64,000 bases of DNA from Paremcibacter congregatus (GTDB taxonomy: Bacteria; Pseudomonadota; Alphaproteobacteria; Sphingomonadales; Emcibacteraceae): contig NZ_CP041025.1 of assembly GCF_006385135.1 (NCBI RefSeq), positions 1,085,501 through 1,149,500 of the forward strand, written 5' to 3'. The notes below the pieces were generated by a model. That model ran no database searches and was not told where the DNA came from. It saw only the letters and a list, made by a program, of their open reading frames with translations. Position 1 is the stretch's first letter; each line of letters starts with the position of its first letter. Positions 25,469 to 34,318 of this stretch are shown here, in pieces. A program made the translations under genes and the position numbers.

Positions 25469-26476
25469 TTAGTTAAAAATCCAGTTTTTGACTCTGCGCC
25501 AGAAACTTTGTCGTTTGACGGCGCCGGCTTCCAGGCCTTTAATGTCGACAAGCTCATTGTTATTGAAATCGGGTGTGACTTTGGAGTGATTGCGCAAAAG
25601 ATACATGGTTCTGTTTATGCTTTCTGCATAATTATTCTTGATGATGAGCTGATTGTCATCATAGGGTTGATGTTCCGCCCCGTAACTGATGACAACGTTG
25701 TTTTGGGCGCCGGCGGTGCGGCGGAAATAGTTGTTTTCTATATGGGCTACCCCGGCATTGGACAAGTCAACCAGATAACTGGCGGCTGCTTCACCGTTCT
25801 GTCCTTCATCAAAGATGCGGTTGTTGCGAATGATATTTGTCCGGGCCCGGCTTTTGACGGCATGGCCATATCGGGCCCCGCGGGATATGCTGTCTTCCAG
25901 CGTGAAACTGTAAATGGCACCCACATAGATATTGTGGGATAATTTCCCTGTCGCCGTATAATCCTGGCTGTTGGCGCTAAATTCTGACTTGACAATCCGC
26001 AGGGTTGCCGTCGGGTTTCGACTGGTCATCAGCCCCATTTCATTATCATGAAAGAAGCTATTTTCGACTATAAGGCTGCCGCGTTCGAACCGAACGCCCG
26101 CGCCATTCCGGTCCGGGACATGTGCGCCGGAAAACTCAATATTGCGGAGAACGACATTTTGCCCGCGAATGACCCAGATTGCTTTGCGGTTGGGGATGGG
26201 GCCTGTGGCCTTCATATGGGCGTAACCGCCAATTCCCTCAATGGTCAGATTGTTTTGGGTGATGGTGGCAAAATCATTTTCATAAAGCCCCGCCATAAGG
26301 CCGATGGTGTCCCCATCCCGGGCAAGGCGAATGGCGTCACGGAAAGTTTTGGTGGCATAATCAGGACCGACCATCCAGGTCGTGGCCTGGGCAGTTGTGA
26401 ATGTTATGGTGAGCGTGCTGATAAAAAAGAGAACAAGGATCAGACCGGCCCGCATGTGGTTGGGGTGAGTCATCAT
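25469..26476 (-). CDS. Secreted right-handed parallel beta-helix protein
   Basis: A 335-residue exported protein. A signal peptide is clear (hydrophobic LILVLFFISTLTITF, cleavage near AQA). The body begins MVGPDYATKTFRDAIRLARDGDTIGLMAG, the usual cap of pectate-lyase-like helices, and continues as short repeated turns rich in Asn (NVVLRNIEFSGA, LIVENSFFHDNEMGLM, THNIIRNNRIFDEG-type coils). Such proteins bind or cut polysaccharides; no catalytic triad is evident. It is first in the unit with the double VanZ protein and MscS, which points to an envelope or exopolysaccharide role (inference). Confidence 0.85.
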   Translation of the reverse strand: MMTHPNHMRAGLILVLFFISTLTITFTTAQATTWMVGPDYATKTFRDAIRLARDGDTIGLMAGLYENDFATITQNNLTIEGIGGYAHMKATGPIPNRKAIWVIRGQNVVLRNIEFSGAHVPDRNGAGVRFERGSLIVENSFFHDNEMGLMTSRNPTATLRIVKSEFSANSQDYTATGKLSHNIYVGAIYSFTLEDSISRGARYGHAVKSRARTNIIRNNRIFDEGQNGEAAASYLVDLSNAGVAHIENNYFRRTAGAQNNVVISYGAEHQPYDDNQLIIKNNYAESINRTMYLLRNHSKVTPDFNNNELVDIKGLEAGAVKRQSFWRRVKNWIFN

Positions 26477-26622
26477 TGTGAAATCCTGTGAAAATTATAT
26501 TCGTTTTTCATTGCATATCCCTATGGACTAATGGTTACATAGTTCAGAAGAATTGGCAAATGTGTTGGAGTAATTATTATTCATTATTGATTTTTTTGGG
26601 ATATCAAACGGGAGGTGGCGTA

Positions 26623-27660
26623 ATGGAACAACAGGTGGAAACAACTGATATCATTATCATAGGAGCAGGCCCCGTCGGCATTTTTGCCGTCTTCGAGGCG
26701 GGTCTGCTGGGCTTGAAATGTCACCTGATTGACAACCTTGACCGACCAGGGGGGCAATGTACCGAACTTTATCCCGAAAAACCGATATTCGATATCCCGT
26801 CCCGTCCCCAGGTGACGGGGCAGGAACTGGTCGATGACCTGATGACGCAGGCAAGTCCCTTCAAACCGGTCTTTCATCTGGGGCAGCAGGCCGAGGCCCT
26901 GGCGCGACAGGGTAATGGCCATTGGCGGGTGACAACGACCCGTGGCGAGATCATCGAAGCTCCTGCCGTCGCGGTCGCGGCAGGCGCCGGCAGCTTTGTC
27001 CCCAAAAAACCTCCTTACCCCCGTCTCGGCGAATTTGAGGAACACTCCGTTGATTACGCGGTGCATCGCATGGAGAAATACCGTGATAAAAAACTGGTGA
27101 TCGTTGGCGGAGGAGACTCGGCGCTTGACTGGGCCATCAATCTGGCGCCGATCGCCGGGTCGGTGACCCTGGTGCATCGACGGGAAGAGTTTCGCGGCGC
27201 CCCGGATTCCGTGCAGCAGGTGCTTGATCTGGCCGATCATGACGGACTGGAAGTGATTTATGGCAATATTACAGAGCTTCAGGGGGATGGGGGGCAATTG
27301 TCCTCGGTGCAGGTGACGACGCTGGATGGCGTGGTGCGCGATGTCGCCTGTGATTATCTTTTGCCGTTTATGGGGTTGAAGATATCCCTTGGTCCGATTG
27401 CGAAATGGGGCCTGAATCTGGACCGCAAACATGTGGAAGTAAATCATGAAACGTTTGATACGGATGTGGAGGGTATTTATGCCATCGGCGACGTTTGTCA
27501 CTATCCCGGCAAGTTGAAACTGATTTTGACCGGTTTTTATGAGGCGGCGGTGATGGTGCGTACGGCGTTTAAATATGCATTTCCCGATCGAAAAATGGCC
27601 CGCGGCTATACCACCACCAATAGTGAAATCCAGGAACGTCTGGGCGTAACTCCCAAATAG
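26623..27660 (+). CDS. Ferredoxin/flavodoxin--NADP+ reductase, thioredoxin-reductase type
   Basis: A 345-residue flavoprotein with the thioredoxin-reductase fold but lacking its CxxC disulfide, which places it in the ferredoxin-NADP reductase group. The FAD motif is DIIIIGAGPVGIFAVFEAG, followed by RPGGQCTELYPEKPIFDIPS; the NADP motif is VIVGGGDSALDWAINL with HRREEFRGAP; and the second FAD contact is GIYAIGDVCHYPGKLKLI. ATG 26623 follows GGGAGGTGG and starts the domain exactly; in-frame ATG codons further upstream are not family-like. It would pass electrons between NADPH and ferredoxin or flavodoxin. Confidence 0.92.
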   Translation: MEQQVETTDIIIIGAGPVGIFAVFEAGLLGLKCHLIDNLDRPGGQCTELYPEKPIFDIPSRPQVTGQELVDDLMTQASPFKPVFHLGQQAEALARQGNGHWRVTTTRGEIIEAPAVAVAAGAGSFVPKKPPYPRLGEFEEHSVDYAVHRMEKYRDKKLVIVGGGDSALDWAINLAPIAGSVTLVHRREEFRGAPDSVQQVLDLADHDGLEVIYGNITELQGDGGQLSSVQVTTLDGVVRDVACDYLLPFMGLKISLGPIAKWGLNLDRKHVEVNHETFDTDVEGIYAIGDVCHYPGKLKLILTGFYEAAVMVRTAFKYAFPDRKMARGYTTTNSEIQERLGVTPK

Positions 27661-27774
27661 AAAAAGATAAAACTGTTTAAAATAGAAATTGCATCCCCGT
27701 CTAAAGCATGTGAAAATGCGTTCAAGTATTGATTATTCATCCCCTATTCAGAAGGTCTAGGGTAGTTTGACATT

Positions 27775-28236
27775 ATGAGTGAATTACGCATTTTTTTCTG
27801 CTGTGGGGTTATCAGTCTGTTCATTTGGGCAACTGGGGCATCCGCGTGGGCTGACGGCGGAAGTGGGCGTCAGCAATCATCGCCCTCTGGCAACCTGAAT
27901 AAAGTGGTGCGTCATTTTCAGGAAAAACGTCCGCCGGTTGAAAACAGCTTTATCCGCCCGCCGGCCAAGAAAAACCCGATCGCCAATCAGATATATCGTC
28001 ATGACCGGGCGCGGGACGCGTTGCAATCGGGGCGCATCGTTTCCCTGTCGGTTATCCGCAGCAAAATTCGTCAAAGCTTTCCTGGGAAAATCATTGATGT
28101 ACGGTTGCTGGAACCGAAAAAGAAAAGCCGCCCCTACCTTTATATGGTCAAAGTCTTGCGCAAGGATGGCAAATTACTGATGGTGAAAGTCAATGCGGCC
28201 ACGGCGGAGATCGTTGGCGTGAAAGGAAATGGTTGA
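27775..28236 (+). CDS. Secreted PepSY-domain protein
   Basis: A 153-residue protein with a signal peptide (ISLFIWATGASAWA) and a basic middle part (RPPAKKNPIANQIYRHDRARD). Its C-terminal PepSY unit runs from GRIVSLSVIRSKIRQSFPGK to LLMVKVNAATAEIVGVKG. It overlaps the response-regulator start by one base, and PepSY proteins are often encoded with PhoPQ-like systems, where they are thought to act in the periplasm on signalling or protease inhibition. The specific role here is unknown. Confidence 0.82.
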   Translation: MSELRIFFCCGVISLFIWATGASAWADGGSGRQQSSPSGNLNKVVRHFQEKRPPVENSFIRPPAKKNPIANQIYRHDRARDALQSGRIVSLSVIRSKIRQSFPGKIIDVRLLEPKKKSRPYLYMVKVLRKDGKLLMVKVNAATAEIVGVKGNG

Positions 28237-28910
28237 TGCGGTTATTGCTGGTTGAAGATGATCCGGACCTGTCCCGGCAGATGAAAATGGTGCTTGAGGA
28301 GGATGGCTATGCGGTCGATGTTTCCTTTGACGGAGAAGAGGGACATTATCTGGGGGAAACGGAAACATATGACGCGATTGTCCTGGATTTGGGTTTGCCC
28401 GTGATGGACGGTCTTAGCGTGTTGAACAAATGGCGTCAGGCGGGGATCGATACGCCCGTACTTATTCTGACGGCCCGGGATGGCTGGTCGGAGAAAGTTT
28501 CAGGCCTTGATGCCGGCGCAGACGATTATGTGACAAAACCCTTCAAGATTGAAGAAGTCCTGGCCCGGGTCCGCGCGTTGATCCGCCGGGCCGCCGGACA
28601 ATCTTCGCCGGAATTAAGCTGTGGCGATGTGACCCTGAATACCACCACCAGCAAGGTCACACTGAATGGGGACCCGATCCGTCTCACGGCGCAGGAATAT
28701 AAATTACTGGCCTATATGATGCACCATCCGGAAAAAATTATTTCCCGGACAGAACTGACCGAACATATATACGATCAGGATTTTGACCGGGATTCCAATA
28801 CCATTGAAGTTTTCGTTACCCGGGTCCGGAAAAAACTGGGCGTGAATATCATTCAGACTGTGCGGGGATTGGGATACCAGCTTGTTAATTCGCAAGAAGA
28901 AAACAATTAG
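28236..28910 (+). CDS. OmpR/PhoP-type response regulator
   Basis: A 224-residue response regulator. In the receiver domain the acidic pocket is Glu7-Asp8-Asp9, the phosphoryl acceptor is Asp51 in IVLDLGLPVMDG, and the conserved Lys is in DDYVTKPFKIEE. The C-terminal winged helix (residues 125-222) ends IQTVRGLGYQLV. ATG 28236 overlaps the PepSY stop (TGATG). It partners the histidine kinase that begins inside its 3' end. The group resembles PhoP/QseB regulators; the regulon is unknown. Confidence 0.92.
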   Translation: MRLLLVEDDPDLSRQMKMVLEEDGYAVDVSFDGEEGHYLGETETYDAIVLDLGLPVMDGLSVLNKWRQAGIDTPVLILTARDGWSEKVSGLDAGADDYVTKPFKIEEVLARVRALIRRAAGQSSPELSCGDVTLNTTTSKVTLNGDPIRLTAQEYKLLAYMMHHPEKIISRTELTEHIYDQDFDRDSNTIEVFVTRVRKKLGVNIIQTVRGLGYQLVNSQEENN

Positions 28911-30264
28911 CCCCGACGGGTCGGAGAACCAATCCCTTTGGTTCCGGTTGATGTCTTTCTCGGCGGTGTGGACGTTTTTCGCGTTGATGCTGGGGGGATA
29001 TCTGTTGTCGCTGACGTTTCAGGAAACCATCGAATCAAACTTTGACGACCGCCTGGACGGCCTGTTGGAAAATCTGGTCGGCATCAGTGGTACGACCTCG
29101 GAAGGGGAGGTCAGTTTCTACCGCGCCGTGGTGGACCCCCGGTTCGAGCAGCCCTATTCGGGTTGGTACTGGCAGGTCTCGGCCATTGATATGGCGCCTT
29201 ATCGGTCGCGGTCGCTGTGGGATCAGAGCCTGGAACCGAATCTCGAAAGTCCGGCGCACCAGACCCGTTATTCCAATATTACCGGGCCGGAAGACCAGAA
29301 ATTGCGTATGGTGGAACGGGACATCACCATTCCGGGGGAAACGACGGTTTTTCGCTTCAGCATCGCTGTTGACCGGTCTGAGATTGAAGCCCAGCGGGAT
29401 CGTTTCGACAGTATTCTTATTTACTCTCTCAGCGCCCTGGGATTGGGATTAATCGCCGCCTCGTTATTACAGGTTTATCTTGGGTTGAAGCCATTGCGGA
29501 ACATTCAGAGGACCCTGGCTAAAGTACGATCAGGTGAGGTGGCCCACCTGCCGAAAGACTTTCCGGCGGAAATCCAGCCGCTGGTTGATGAAATGAATGC
29601 GCTTCTGGATCACAATAATGAAATCGTCGAACGTTCCCGCACCCAGGTGGGTAATCTCGCCCATGCCTTGAAGACGCCGCTGGCGGTATTGATGAACGAG
29701 GCCAGCCTGCATAAAGGCGCGTTGGCGGATGTGGCGGGCAAGCAAGCCGATACCATGCGCCGTCAGGTGGAACATTATCTGCGTCGGGCACGGGTTGCGG
29801 CCACCACAAAAATCATTACCAGTCGTTGCGATGTCACGCCGGTGCTGGCTGATATCAGCCGGGCCATGACGTTGTTGCATAAAGACAAGAAATTCAGTCT
29901 ACATTCTGGTGAGAATCCACAAGAATTTCAGTTTCGCGGGGAACGGCAGGATCTGGAGGAAATGGTCGGCAACCTGATTGAAAATGCGGCCAAATGGGCC
30001 AGCCATAAAATTGATATCGCCTGTGCGCGGAACGGAGACCAGCTGATTATACAGGTCAGTGATGATGGGCCGGGGATTGATAAAGCGGTGCGCGATTCCG
30101 TTTTTATGCGGGGTGAACGGCTGGATGAGGAAACACCGGGTACCGGACTGGGGCTGTCGATTGTCAAGGAACTGTCAGAACTTTACGGGGGGGAAGTGAC
30201 ATTGCTGGAAAATGAACCCCACGGTTTGTTGGCGCGTCTGATCCTTCCTGCAGCACGGTCATAA
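28882..30264 (+). CDS. PhoQ-like sensor histidine kinase
   Basis: A 460-residue membrane sensor kinase: transmembrane helix 1 (SAVWTFFALMLGGYLLSL), a periplasmic sensor of about 120 residues rich in acidic and Trp residues (YSGWYWQVSA), helix 2 (LIYSLSALGLGLIAASLLQV), HAMP, then the phospho-acceptor box NLAHALKTPLAVLMNEA. The ATPase motifs are LIENAAKWA and GTGLGLSIVKELSELYGG. The start is uncertain: TTG 28882 gives a basic N-terminus and a 29-base overlap with the regulator; ATG 28951 would begin immediately at the helix. It forms an operon with PepSY and the response regulator. Confidence 0.9.
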   Translation: MLIRKKKTISPDGSENQSLWFRLMSFSAVWTFFALMLGGYLLSLTFQETIESNFDDRLDGLLENLVGISGTTSEGEVSFYRAVVDPRFEQPYSGWYWQVSAIDMAPYRSRSLWDQSLEPNLESPAHQTRYSNITGPEDQKLRMVERDITIPGETTVFRFSIAVDRSEIEAQRDRFDSILIYSLSALGLGLIAASLLQVYLGLKPLRNIQRTLAKVRSGEVAHLPKDFPAEIQPLVDEMNALLDHNNEIVERSRTQVGNLAHALKTPLAVLMNEASLHKGALADVAGKQADTMRRQVEHYLRRARVAATTKIITSRCDVTPVLADISRAMTLLHKDKKFSLHSGENPQEFQFRGERQDLEEMVGNLIENAAKWASHKIDIACARNGDQLIIQVSDDGPGIDKAVRDSVFMRGERLDEETPGTGLGLSIVKELSELYGGEVTLLENEPHGLLARLILPAARS

Positions 30265-30361
30265 CCCACAGAATTCGAATAATTATACTGAACCGGTTGT
30301 TCATGAATGGTTCAGGATGAATGGGCTACTTTTATTTTATCAACAAATGATTGGATGTGAC

Positions 30362-30841
30362 ATGAAGTATCCCAAGGTTGTTTTAATTTTGACCAGTATG
30401 GTCGCCCTGTCGGCCTGTGAACCTGGTTCAAAGGAAGGTTTTGGCACCATGCTCGGGGCCATAGGCGGCGCGGCCATTGGTTCCGCCCTTGGGGATAACG
30501 GCGACGGCACAACACATTTTTTCGCGGTGGCGGCCGGCACCATGGCCGGAGCGGCGATTGGCAACAGCATTGGCCGATCTCTTGATGAGGCGGATCGTGC
30601 CGCGATGGCGCGACATAGGCAGGTTGCCTTGGAAAGCTATCCGTCCGGTGAAACCGCAACCTGGTATAATCCGGATTCCGGGAATTCAGGCAGTTATCGA
30701 CCAAAACCGGCTTATCAGACTGAAACCGGCCAGTATTGCCGGGAATATCAACAAACCATTACAGTGGGCGGCAAGACAGAAGAGGCTTATGGCAAAGCCT
30801 GTCGCCAGCCCGACGGCACCTGGAAAATCGTTAATTCATAA
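30362..30841 (+). CDS. Outer-membrane lipoprotein, 17-kDa surface antigen type
   Basis: A 159-residue lipoprotein. ATG 30362 gives the lipobox LTSMVALSAC with the lipidated Cys at about residue 19. A glycine-zipper region follows (MLGAIGGAAIGSALG, AAGTMAGAAIGNSIGRSL), then a soluble domain with YCREYQQTITVGGKTEEAYGKACR. This matches the Rickettsia 17-kDa antigen / RT0821-like surface protein family. Its role is structural or unknown. It is transcribed after the histidine kinase gene, about 100 bases away, but probably from its own promoter. Confidence 0.87.
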   Translation: MKYPKVVLILTSMVALSACEPGSKEGFGTMLGAIGGAAIGSALGDNGDGTTHFFAVAAGTMAGAAIGNSIGRSLDEADRAAMARHRQVALESYPSGETATWYNPDSGNSGSYRPKPAYQTETGQYCREYQQTITVGGKTEEAYGKACRQPDGTWKIVNS

Positions 30842-30869
30842 AACTAAGACCTTTTCTGGTGCCCACAGA

Positions 30870-30945
30870 TTTTAAGCGGTTCCGGTTCATCCTTGAACAT
30901 TCCCCTCCCCACATTTGTGCATGATGCACCCGGGGCCGCTTAAAA
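30870..30945. repeat. Intergenic three-way-junction palindrome
   Basis: A 16-bp outer stem (30870-30885 with 30930-30945, two G-U pairs) encloses two small hairpins: TTCA-TCCT-TGAA at 30886-30897 and GTGCA-TGA-TGCAC at 30917-30929. There is no T tract in either direction, so it is not a simple terminator. It may be an extragenic palindromic element, a structured 3' end of the lipoprotein mRNA, or a small RNA. Confidence 0.55.
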
Positions 30946-31070
30946 ACCCTTCTATGAGACCCCAAACCTTCGATAACAGGATTTGAGAGATCACAGTCCG
31001 CTTCCCCTGACAACCTTCTTCCGGTAAAGTCTCCCTTGTTAGAATTACACAACAAACAAAGGGGCTTAAA

Positions 31071-32036
31071 ATGAGTTCAATCGGTACTTTTGAAGCATTC
31101 GGCATTGTATTCGCTTTGCTGGGAATCATTATTCTTTTTAAGAGCGTCATTACCGTACGCCAAGGATATCATTATACAGTTCAGCGTTTTGGGCGCTATA
31201 CCAAGACGCTTCATCCGGGATTTCATCTCATTATTCCGTTTTTCGATCAGGTGGGGTCGAAGATGTTGATGATGGAGCAGGTTCTGGATATTCCGTCCCA
31301 GGAAGTCATTACAAAAGATAACGCTATGGTCCGCGCTGATGGCGTGCTGTTTTTTCAGGTGCTTGATGCGGCGAAAGCCACCTATGAAGTCAATGACATG
31401 TTCCTTGCCATTCTCAACCTGACCATGACCAATTTGCGCAGCGTGATGGGGTCCATGGATCTGGATGAACTTCTGTCGCAGCGGGACAGCATTAACGGAC
31501 GTCTTCTGGATGTGGTCGATGGGGCGACTCAGCCCTGGGGGATTAAAATCACCCGGATCGAGATCAAGGATATCGAACCCCCGCGGGATATCGTTGACGC
31601 CATGGCGCGTCAGATGAAGGCGGAGCGGGAAAAGCGCGCCAATATTCTTGATGCGGAAGGGTTTCGTCAGGCAGAAATCCTGAGGGCGGAAGGCGAGAAG
31701 CAGGGTACGATTTTAGAAGCCGAAGGCCGCCGGGAAGCCGCCTTCCGGGATGCGGAAGCCCGGGAACGCGAAGCCGAAGCCGAAGCCCGTGCGACGACCA
31801 TGGTGTCCGAGGCGATTGCCAGCGGTGATGCACAGGCGATCAATTACTTCGTCGCCCAGAAATATGTCGAGACTTTGGGTAAATTCGCCAATTCTCCCAA
31901 CGAGAAGCTGGTCTTTATGCCGCTGGAAGCCAGTGGCGTGATCGGGGCGCTGGGAGGCATGACGGACATGCTGCAAAATCTGGGTAAGGCGCCGAAAGCG
32001 GTTTCAGGCTCGGTGCCGACGTCACAGTCTAAATAA
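31071..32036 (+). CDS. qmcA: SPFH/band-7 membrane protein QmcA (paraslipin type)
   Basis: A 321-residue stomatin-like protein. It has an N-terminal transmembrane helix (GIVFALLGIIILFKSVITV), a band-7 domain (RFGRYTKTLHPGFHLIIPF, DNAMVRADGVLFFQVLD, ITRIEIKDIEPPRDIVDAM) and a long C-terminal coiled coil rich in Glu/Ala/Arg (about residues 185-260). These proteins form ring assemblies in the inner membrane and protect or localise membrane enzymes. The gene lies next to nfeD as in most bacteria, 91 bases upstream; the pair is expected to work together. Confidence 0.93.
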   Translation: MSSIGTFEAFGIVFALLGIIILFKSVITVRQGYHYTVQRFGRYTKTLHPGFHLIIPFFDQVGSKMLMMEQVLDIPSQEVITKDNAMVRADGVLFFQVLDAAKATYEVNDMFLAILNLTMTNLRSVMGSMDLDELLSQRDSINGRLLDVVDGATQPWGIKITRIEIKDIEPPRDIVDAMARQMKAEREKRANILDAEGFRQAEILRAEGEKQGTILEAEGRREAAFRDAEAREREAEAEARATTMVSEAIASGDAQAINYFVAQKYVETLGKFANSPNEKLVFMPLEASGVIGALGGMTDMLQNLGKAPKAVSGSVPTSQSK

Positions 32037-32130
32037 CTGTGGGGATCAGACCGAAATTCGCACGGGGTATGCGGGGGCGCTTTGTCCTCCGCAGCCCTGT
32101 TTCGCAGTGAAAAAGTACAAGGAATGAATG

Positions 32131-32583
32131 ATGGATTTCATGAATGAATTAACATTGAATCATTGGACCTGGTTTGTCATCGCGTTGGTGTTGCTGGTTC
32201 TGGAAATTGCCTTGCCAGGGGTGGTGTTCCTGTGGATGGCCATGGCCAGTGTCATCGTTGGCGGCGTGGTGTTTTTTGCCCCCGATCTTGGCTGGGAAGG
32301 CCAGTTGATCATTTTTGCGGTGCTCAGTATCATCAGCGTCTATGTCGGGCGGACTTTCCTGAGGCGTAATCCGATCGAAACGGACGATCAAAACCTTAAT
32401 CAGCGGGGGCGCAGTTTTGTCGGGCAGACGTATAAACTGATTGCTGACATGGATAACGGACGTGGCAAGGTGCGTATCGGGGACACAAACTGGACAGTTG
32501 AAGGAGACTTCGACGGCCTGGCGGGCGACAAGGTCAAGGTTGTTGATGTGGATGTAACATATTTGATCGTGGAGCCTGTCTGA
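32131..32583 (+). CDS. NfeD family membrane protein, short form
   Basis: A 150-residue NfeD without the protease domain. Two or three transmembrane helices (WFVIALVLLVLEIALPGVVFLWMAM and following) are followed by a C-terminal OB-fold (NQRGRSFVGQTYKLIADMDN, GDKVKVVDVDVTYLIVEPV). ATG 32131 has AAGGA at 7 bases; ATG 32128 directly before it is also possible. It pairs with the SPFH protein upstream, and its stop overlaps the next gene by one base. Confidence 0.9.
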   Translation: MDFMNELTLNHWTWFVIALVLLVLEIALPGVVFLWMAMASVIVGGVVFFAPDLGWEGQLIIFAVLSIISVYVGRTFLRRNPIETDDQNLNQRGRSFVGQTYKLIADMDNGRGKVRIGDTNWTVEGDFDGLAGDKVKVVDVDVTYLIVEPV

Positions 32584-33068
32584 TGCAAGAAAAAATACTG
32601 ACGATCCGGTCTGCGGTGCCGGAAGATACGGGGCTTGTTTTAAGCTTTATCAAAGATTTGGCGGATTATGAAAAACTGCTGCATGAGGTGACGGCGACGG
32701 AGGACGATCTGAGGCAAAGCCTGTTTGGGGATCATCCGGTGGCACATGTGGTGATCGGTGAGATTTCAGGAATTCCCCAAGGCTTTGCACTTTATTTCTA
32801 TAATTATTCGACCTTTCTCGGGCGGCCGGGCATTTACCTGGAAGATCTGTTTGTATCGCCTGACGCCCGGGGTAGCGGTCTTGGAAAGGCGTTGATATTG
32901 CATCTGGCGAAAAAGGCCTATGCCGAAGGGTGTGGCCGGATGGAATGGTCGGTGCTGGACTGGAATACACCAAGCATTGATTTTTATGATAGTCTTGGGG
33001 CCATGCCGCAGGATGAATGGATTGGCTACCGTCTGGACCGGGCGGGGTTGAAAAAACTGTCGGATTAA
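32583..33068 (+). CDS. GNAT acetyltransferase, diamine/thialysine acetyltransferase-like
   Basis: A 161-residue GCN5-type acetyltransferase resembling spermidine/spermine and thialysine acetyltransferases. TIRSAVPEDTGLVLSFIKDLADYEK at the start, the YLEDLFVSPDARGSGLGKAL acetyl-CoA loop (R-G-S-G-L-G) and EWSVLDWNTPSIDFYDSLGA near the end are characteristic. The probable substrate is a diamine or lysine analogue, unverified. It is coupled to nfeD by a one-base overlap and converges on the DUF3775 gene with a 4-base overlap. Confidence 0.9.
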   Translation: MQEKILTIRSAVPEDTGLVLSFIKDLADYEKLLHEVTATEDDLRQSLFGDHPVAHVVIGEISGIPQGFALYFYNYSTFLGRPGIYLEDLFVSPDARGSGLGKALILHLAKKAYAEGCGRMEWSVLDWNTPSIDFYDSLGAMPQDEWIGYRLDRAGLKKLSD

Positions 33069-33475
33069 TCGTCCGACATTATGGATAACCCTTCGTCGAG
33101 ATAGTCGGGCATCAGATTGGTGCGCATCATATATTCGGCGGTATGGTCATTGCTGGCCTCGCGGGCGTCGGCAACGGCGTTGTTCCATTCGGATTTGCTG
33201 TATGTGCCCCGGCCAACCCACATAAGGGCCACCAGCTCGCTGCGTTCGTCGTCATGCATGCCGTTGATGACAGATTTCAGTTCCTGATAGGTTGTATCGG
33301 AGGCAAAGTCTTCGATGGTGGAATCCTCGGCCTGTGCCGCGAGGCTCAGCTCGGAGAAATGATTAGGTTCACTCTCCTCCGCCAGTTCCTCATCTATAAT
33401 TGCGGGGGAAGACTCCGCGACTTCCCGGGCCATGGCAATGATATATTCAACTTTATCCTGTCTTAACGCATCCAT
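33065..33475 (-). CDS. DUF3775 family protein
   Basis: A 136-residue, very acidic soluble protein, recognised from the C-terminal half: LKSVINGMHDDERSELVALMWVGRGTYSKSEWNNAVADA followed by the TAEYMMRTNLMPDYLDEGL end (the motif is given in two parts and runs over about residues 66-130). DUF3775 proteins are common in alphaproteobacteria and have no known function. It is monocistronic, with its start facing the GST gene's 3' end. Confidence 0.82.
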   Translation of the reverse strand: MDALRQDKVEYIIAMAREVAESSPAIIDEELAEESEPNHFSELSLAAQAEDSTIEDFASDTTYQELKSVINGMHDDERSELVALMWVGRGTYSKSEWNNAVADAREASNDHTAEYMMRTNLMPDYLDEGLSIMSDD

Positions 33476-33580
33476 GTCTACTCTCCGTTCCGGCTTAGTT
33501 TACCATTAACTGAAGCATGCGCCAAGAAAGGAATCTACTGCTTGATACAGATCAGAAAAATTCATTATTTCCAGACGGGA

Positions 33581-34216
33581 TCAAGGGAACAGAACGGGGG
33601 TGTCATCGGGGTGCCACTGCGGATATTTTTTCATGATGCCTTTAAACATATCGCTGTCCAGATGATGCGTAAGCCAGCGTTGCAGATGGGGCAGGGGCTG
33701 GGCGAAAAACCAATCCCGGTCCACATGGGCGAATTGGCGAACGAAGGGGAACAGCGAGATGTCGGCGACGGTTTGCCGATCGGCAAGCAGAAAACGGAAA
33801 TGGCTTAGCCTGTCTTCTAATTCTTGCAGGAACAGCATGCCATCGGCGCGGTATTCTTCCGCCGGCTGTTCCGGGAATCGGGACGCATATTTATATTTAT
33901 CCAGCGCCGCCTTGAAGTAGCCATCGTTCTTCTGCCGCAGTGGTTCGGTGGTCGGCAGGAATGCCCGCCAGTCGTCGGGGTCATTCTGTTCCAGGGCCCA
34001 TAGGATGATATCATAGCTTTCGTCGATGACCCGGCCATCAGGCAGTTGCAGCACGGGAACTGTGGCTTTGGGAGAAAGGGCAATCATTTCACGCGGTTTG
34101 TCGCGCAGCACCACTTCGCGCAGTTCACAGGAAACCCCGGCATAGGTGAGGCCGAGCCGCGCCCGCATGGCATAGGGGCAACGGCGAAAGCTATAAAGAT
34201 GGGGAAGTTGAGACAT
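33581..34216 (-). CDS. Glutathione S-transferase family protein
   Basis: A 211-residue GST. The N-terminal thioredoxin-fold domain starts LYSFRRCPYAMRARLGLTYA, where the CPYAMRAR segment marks the omega-like/stringent-starvation type with an active-site Cys. PKATVPVLQLPDGRVIDESYDI supplies the glutathione-binding cis-Pro and Glu-Ser. The C-terminal helical domain contains ADISLFPFVRQFAHVD. ATG 34216 starts the domain; an in-frame ATG at 34234 adds six residues. Its function could be glutathionyl transfer or deglutathionylation. Confidence 0.9.
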   Translation of the reverse strand: MSQLPHLYSFRRCPYAMRARLGLTYAGVSCELREVVLRDKPREMIALSPKATVPVLQLPDGRVIDESYDIILWALEQNDPDDWRAFLPTTEPLRQKNDGYFKAALDKYKYASRFPEQPAEEYRADGMLFLQELEDRLSHFRFLLADRQTVADISLFPFVRQFAHVDRDWFFAQPLPHLQRWLTHHLDSDMFKGIMKKYPQWHPDDTPVLFP

Positions 34217-34318
34217 GATGCACGGATTACTCACATTTGTTGGTCGAGGACGACTGGAAGTTTATAGAAAACTATTGTATAGTTAACGGGGCAGAAATAA
34301 TAGGGATAGGGTGTTAAA

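Noticed and set aside
30288-30315. Dyad CTGAACC-N14-GGTTCAG between the histidine kinase and the lipoprotein gene
   Set aside because: A 7-bp inverted repeat with a long loop and no T tract; too weak to call a terminator or operator on its own.
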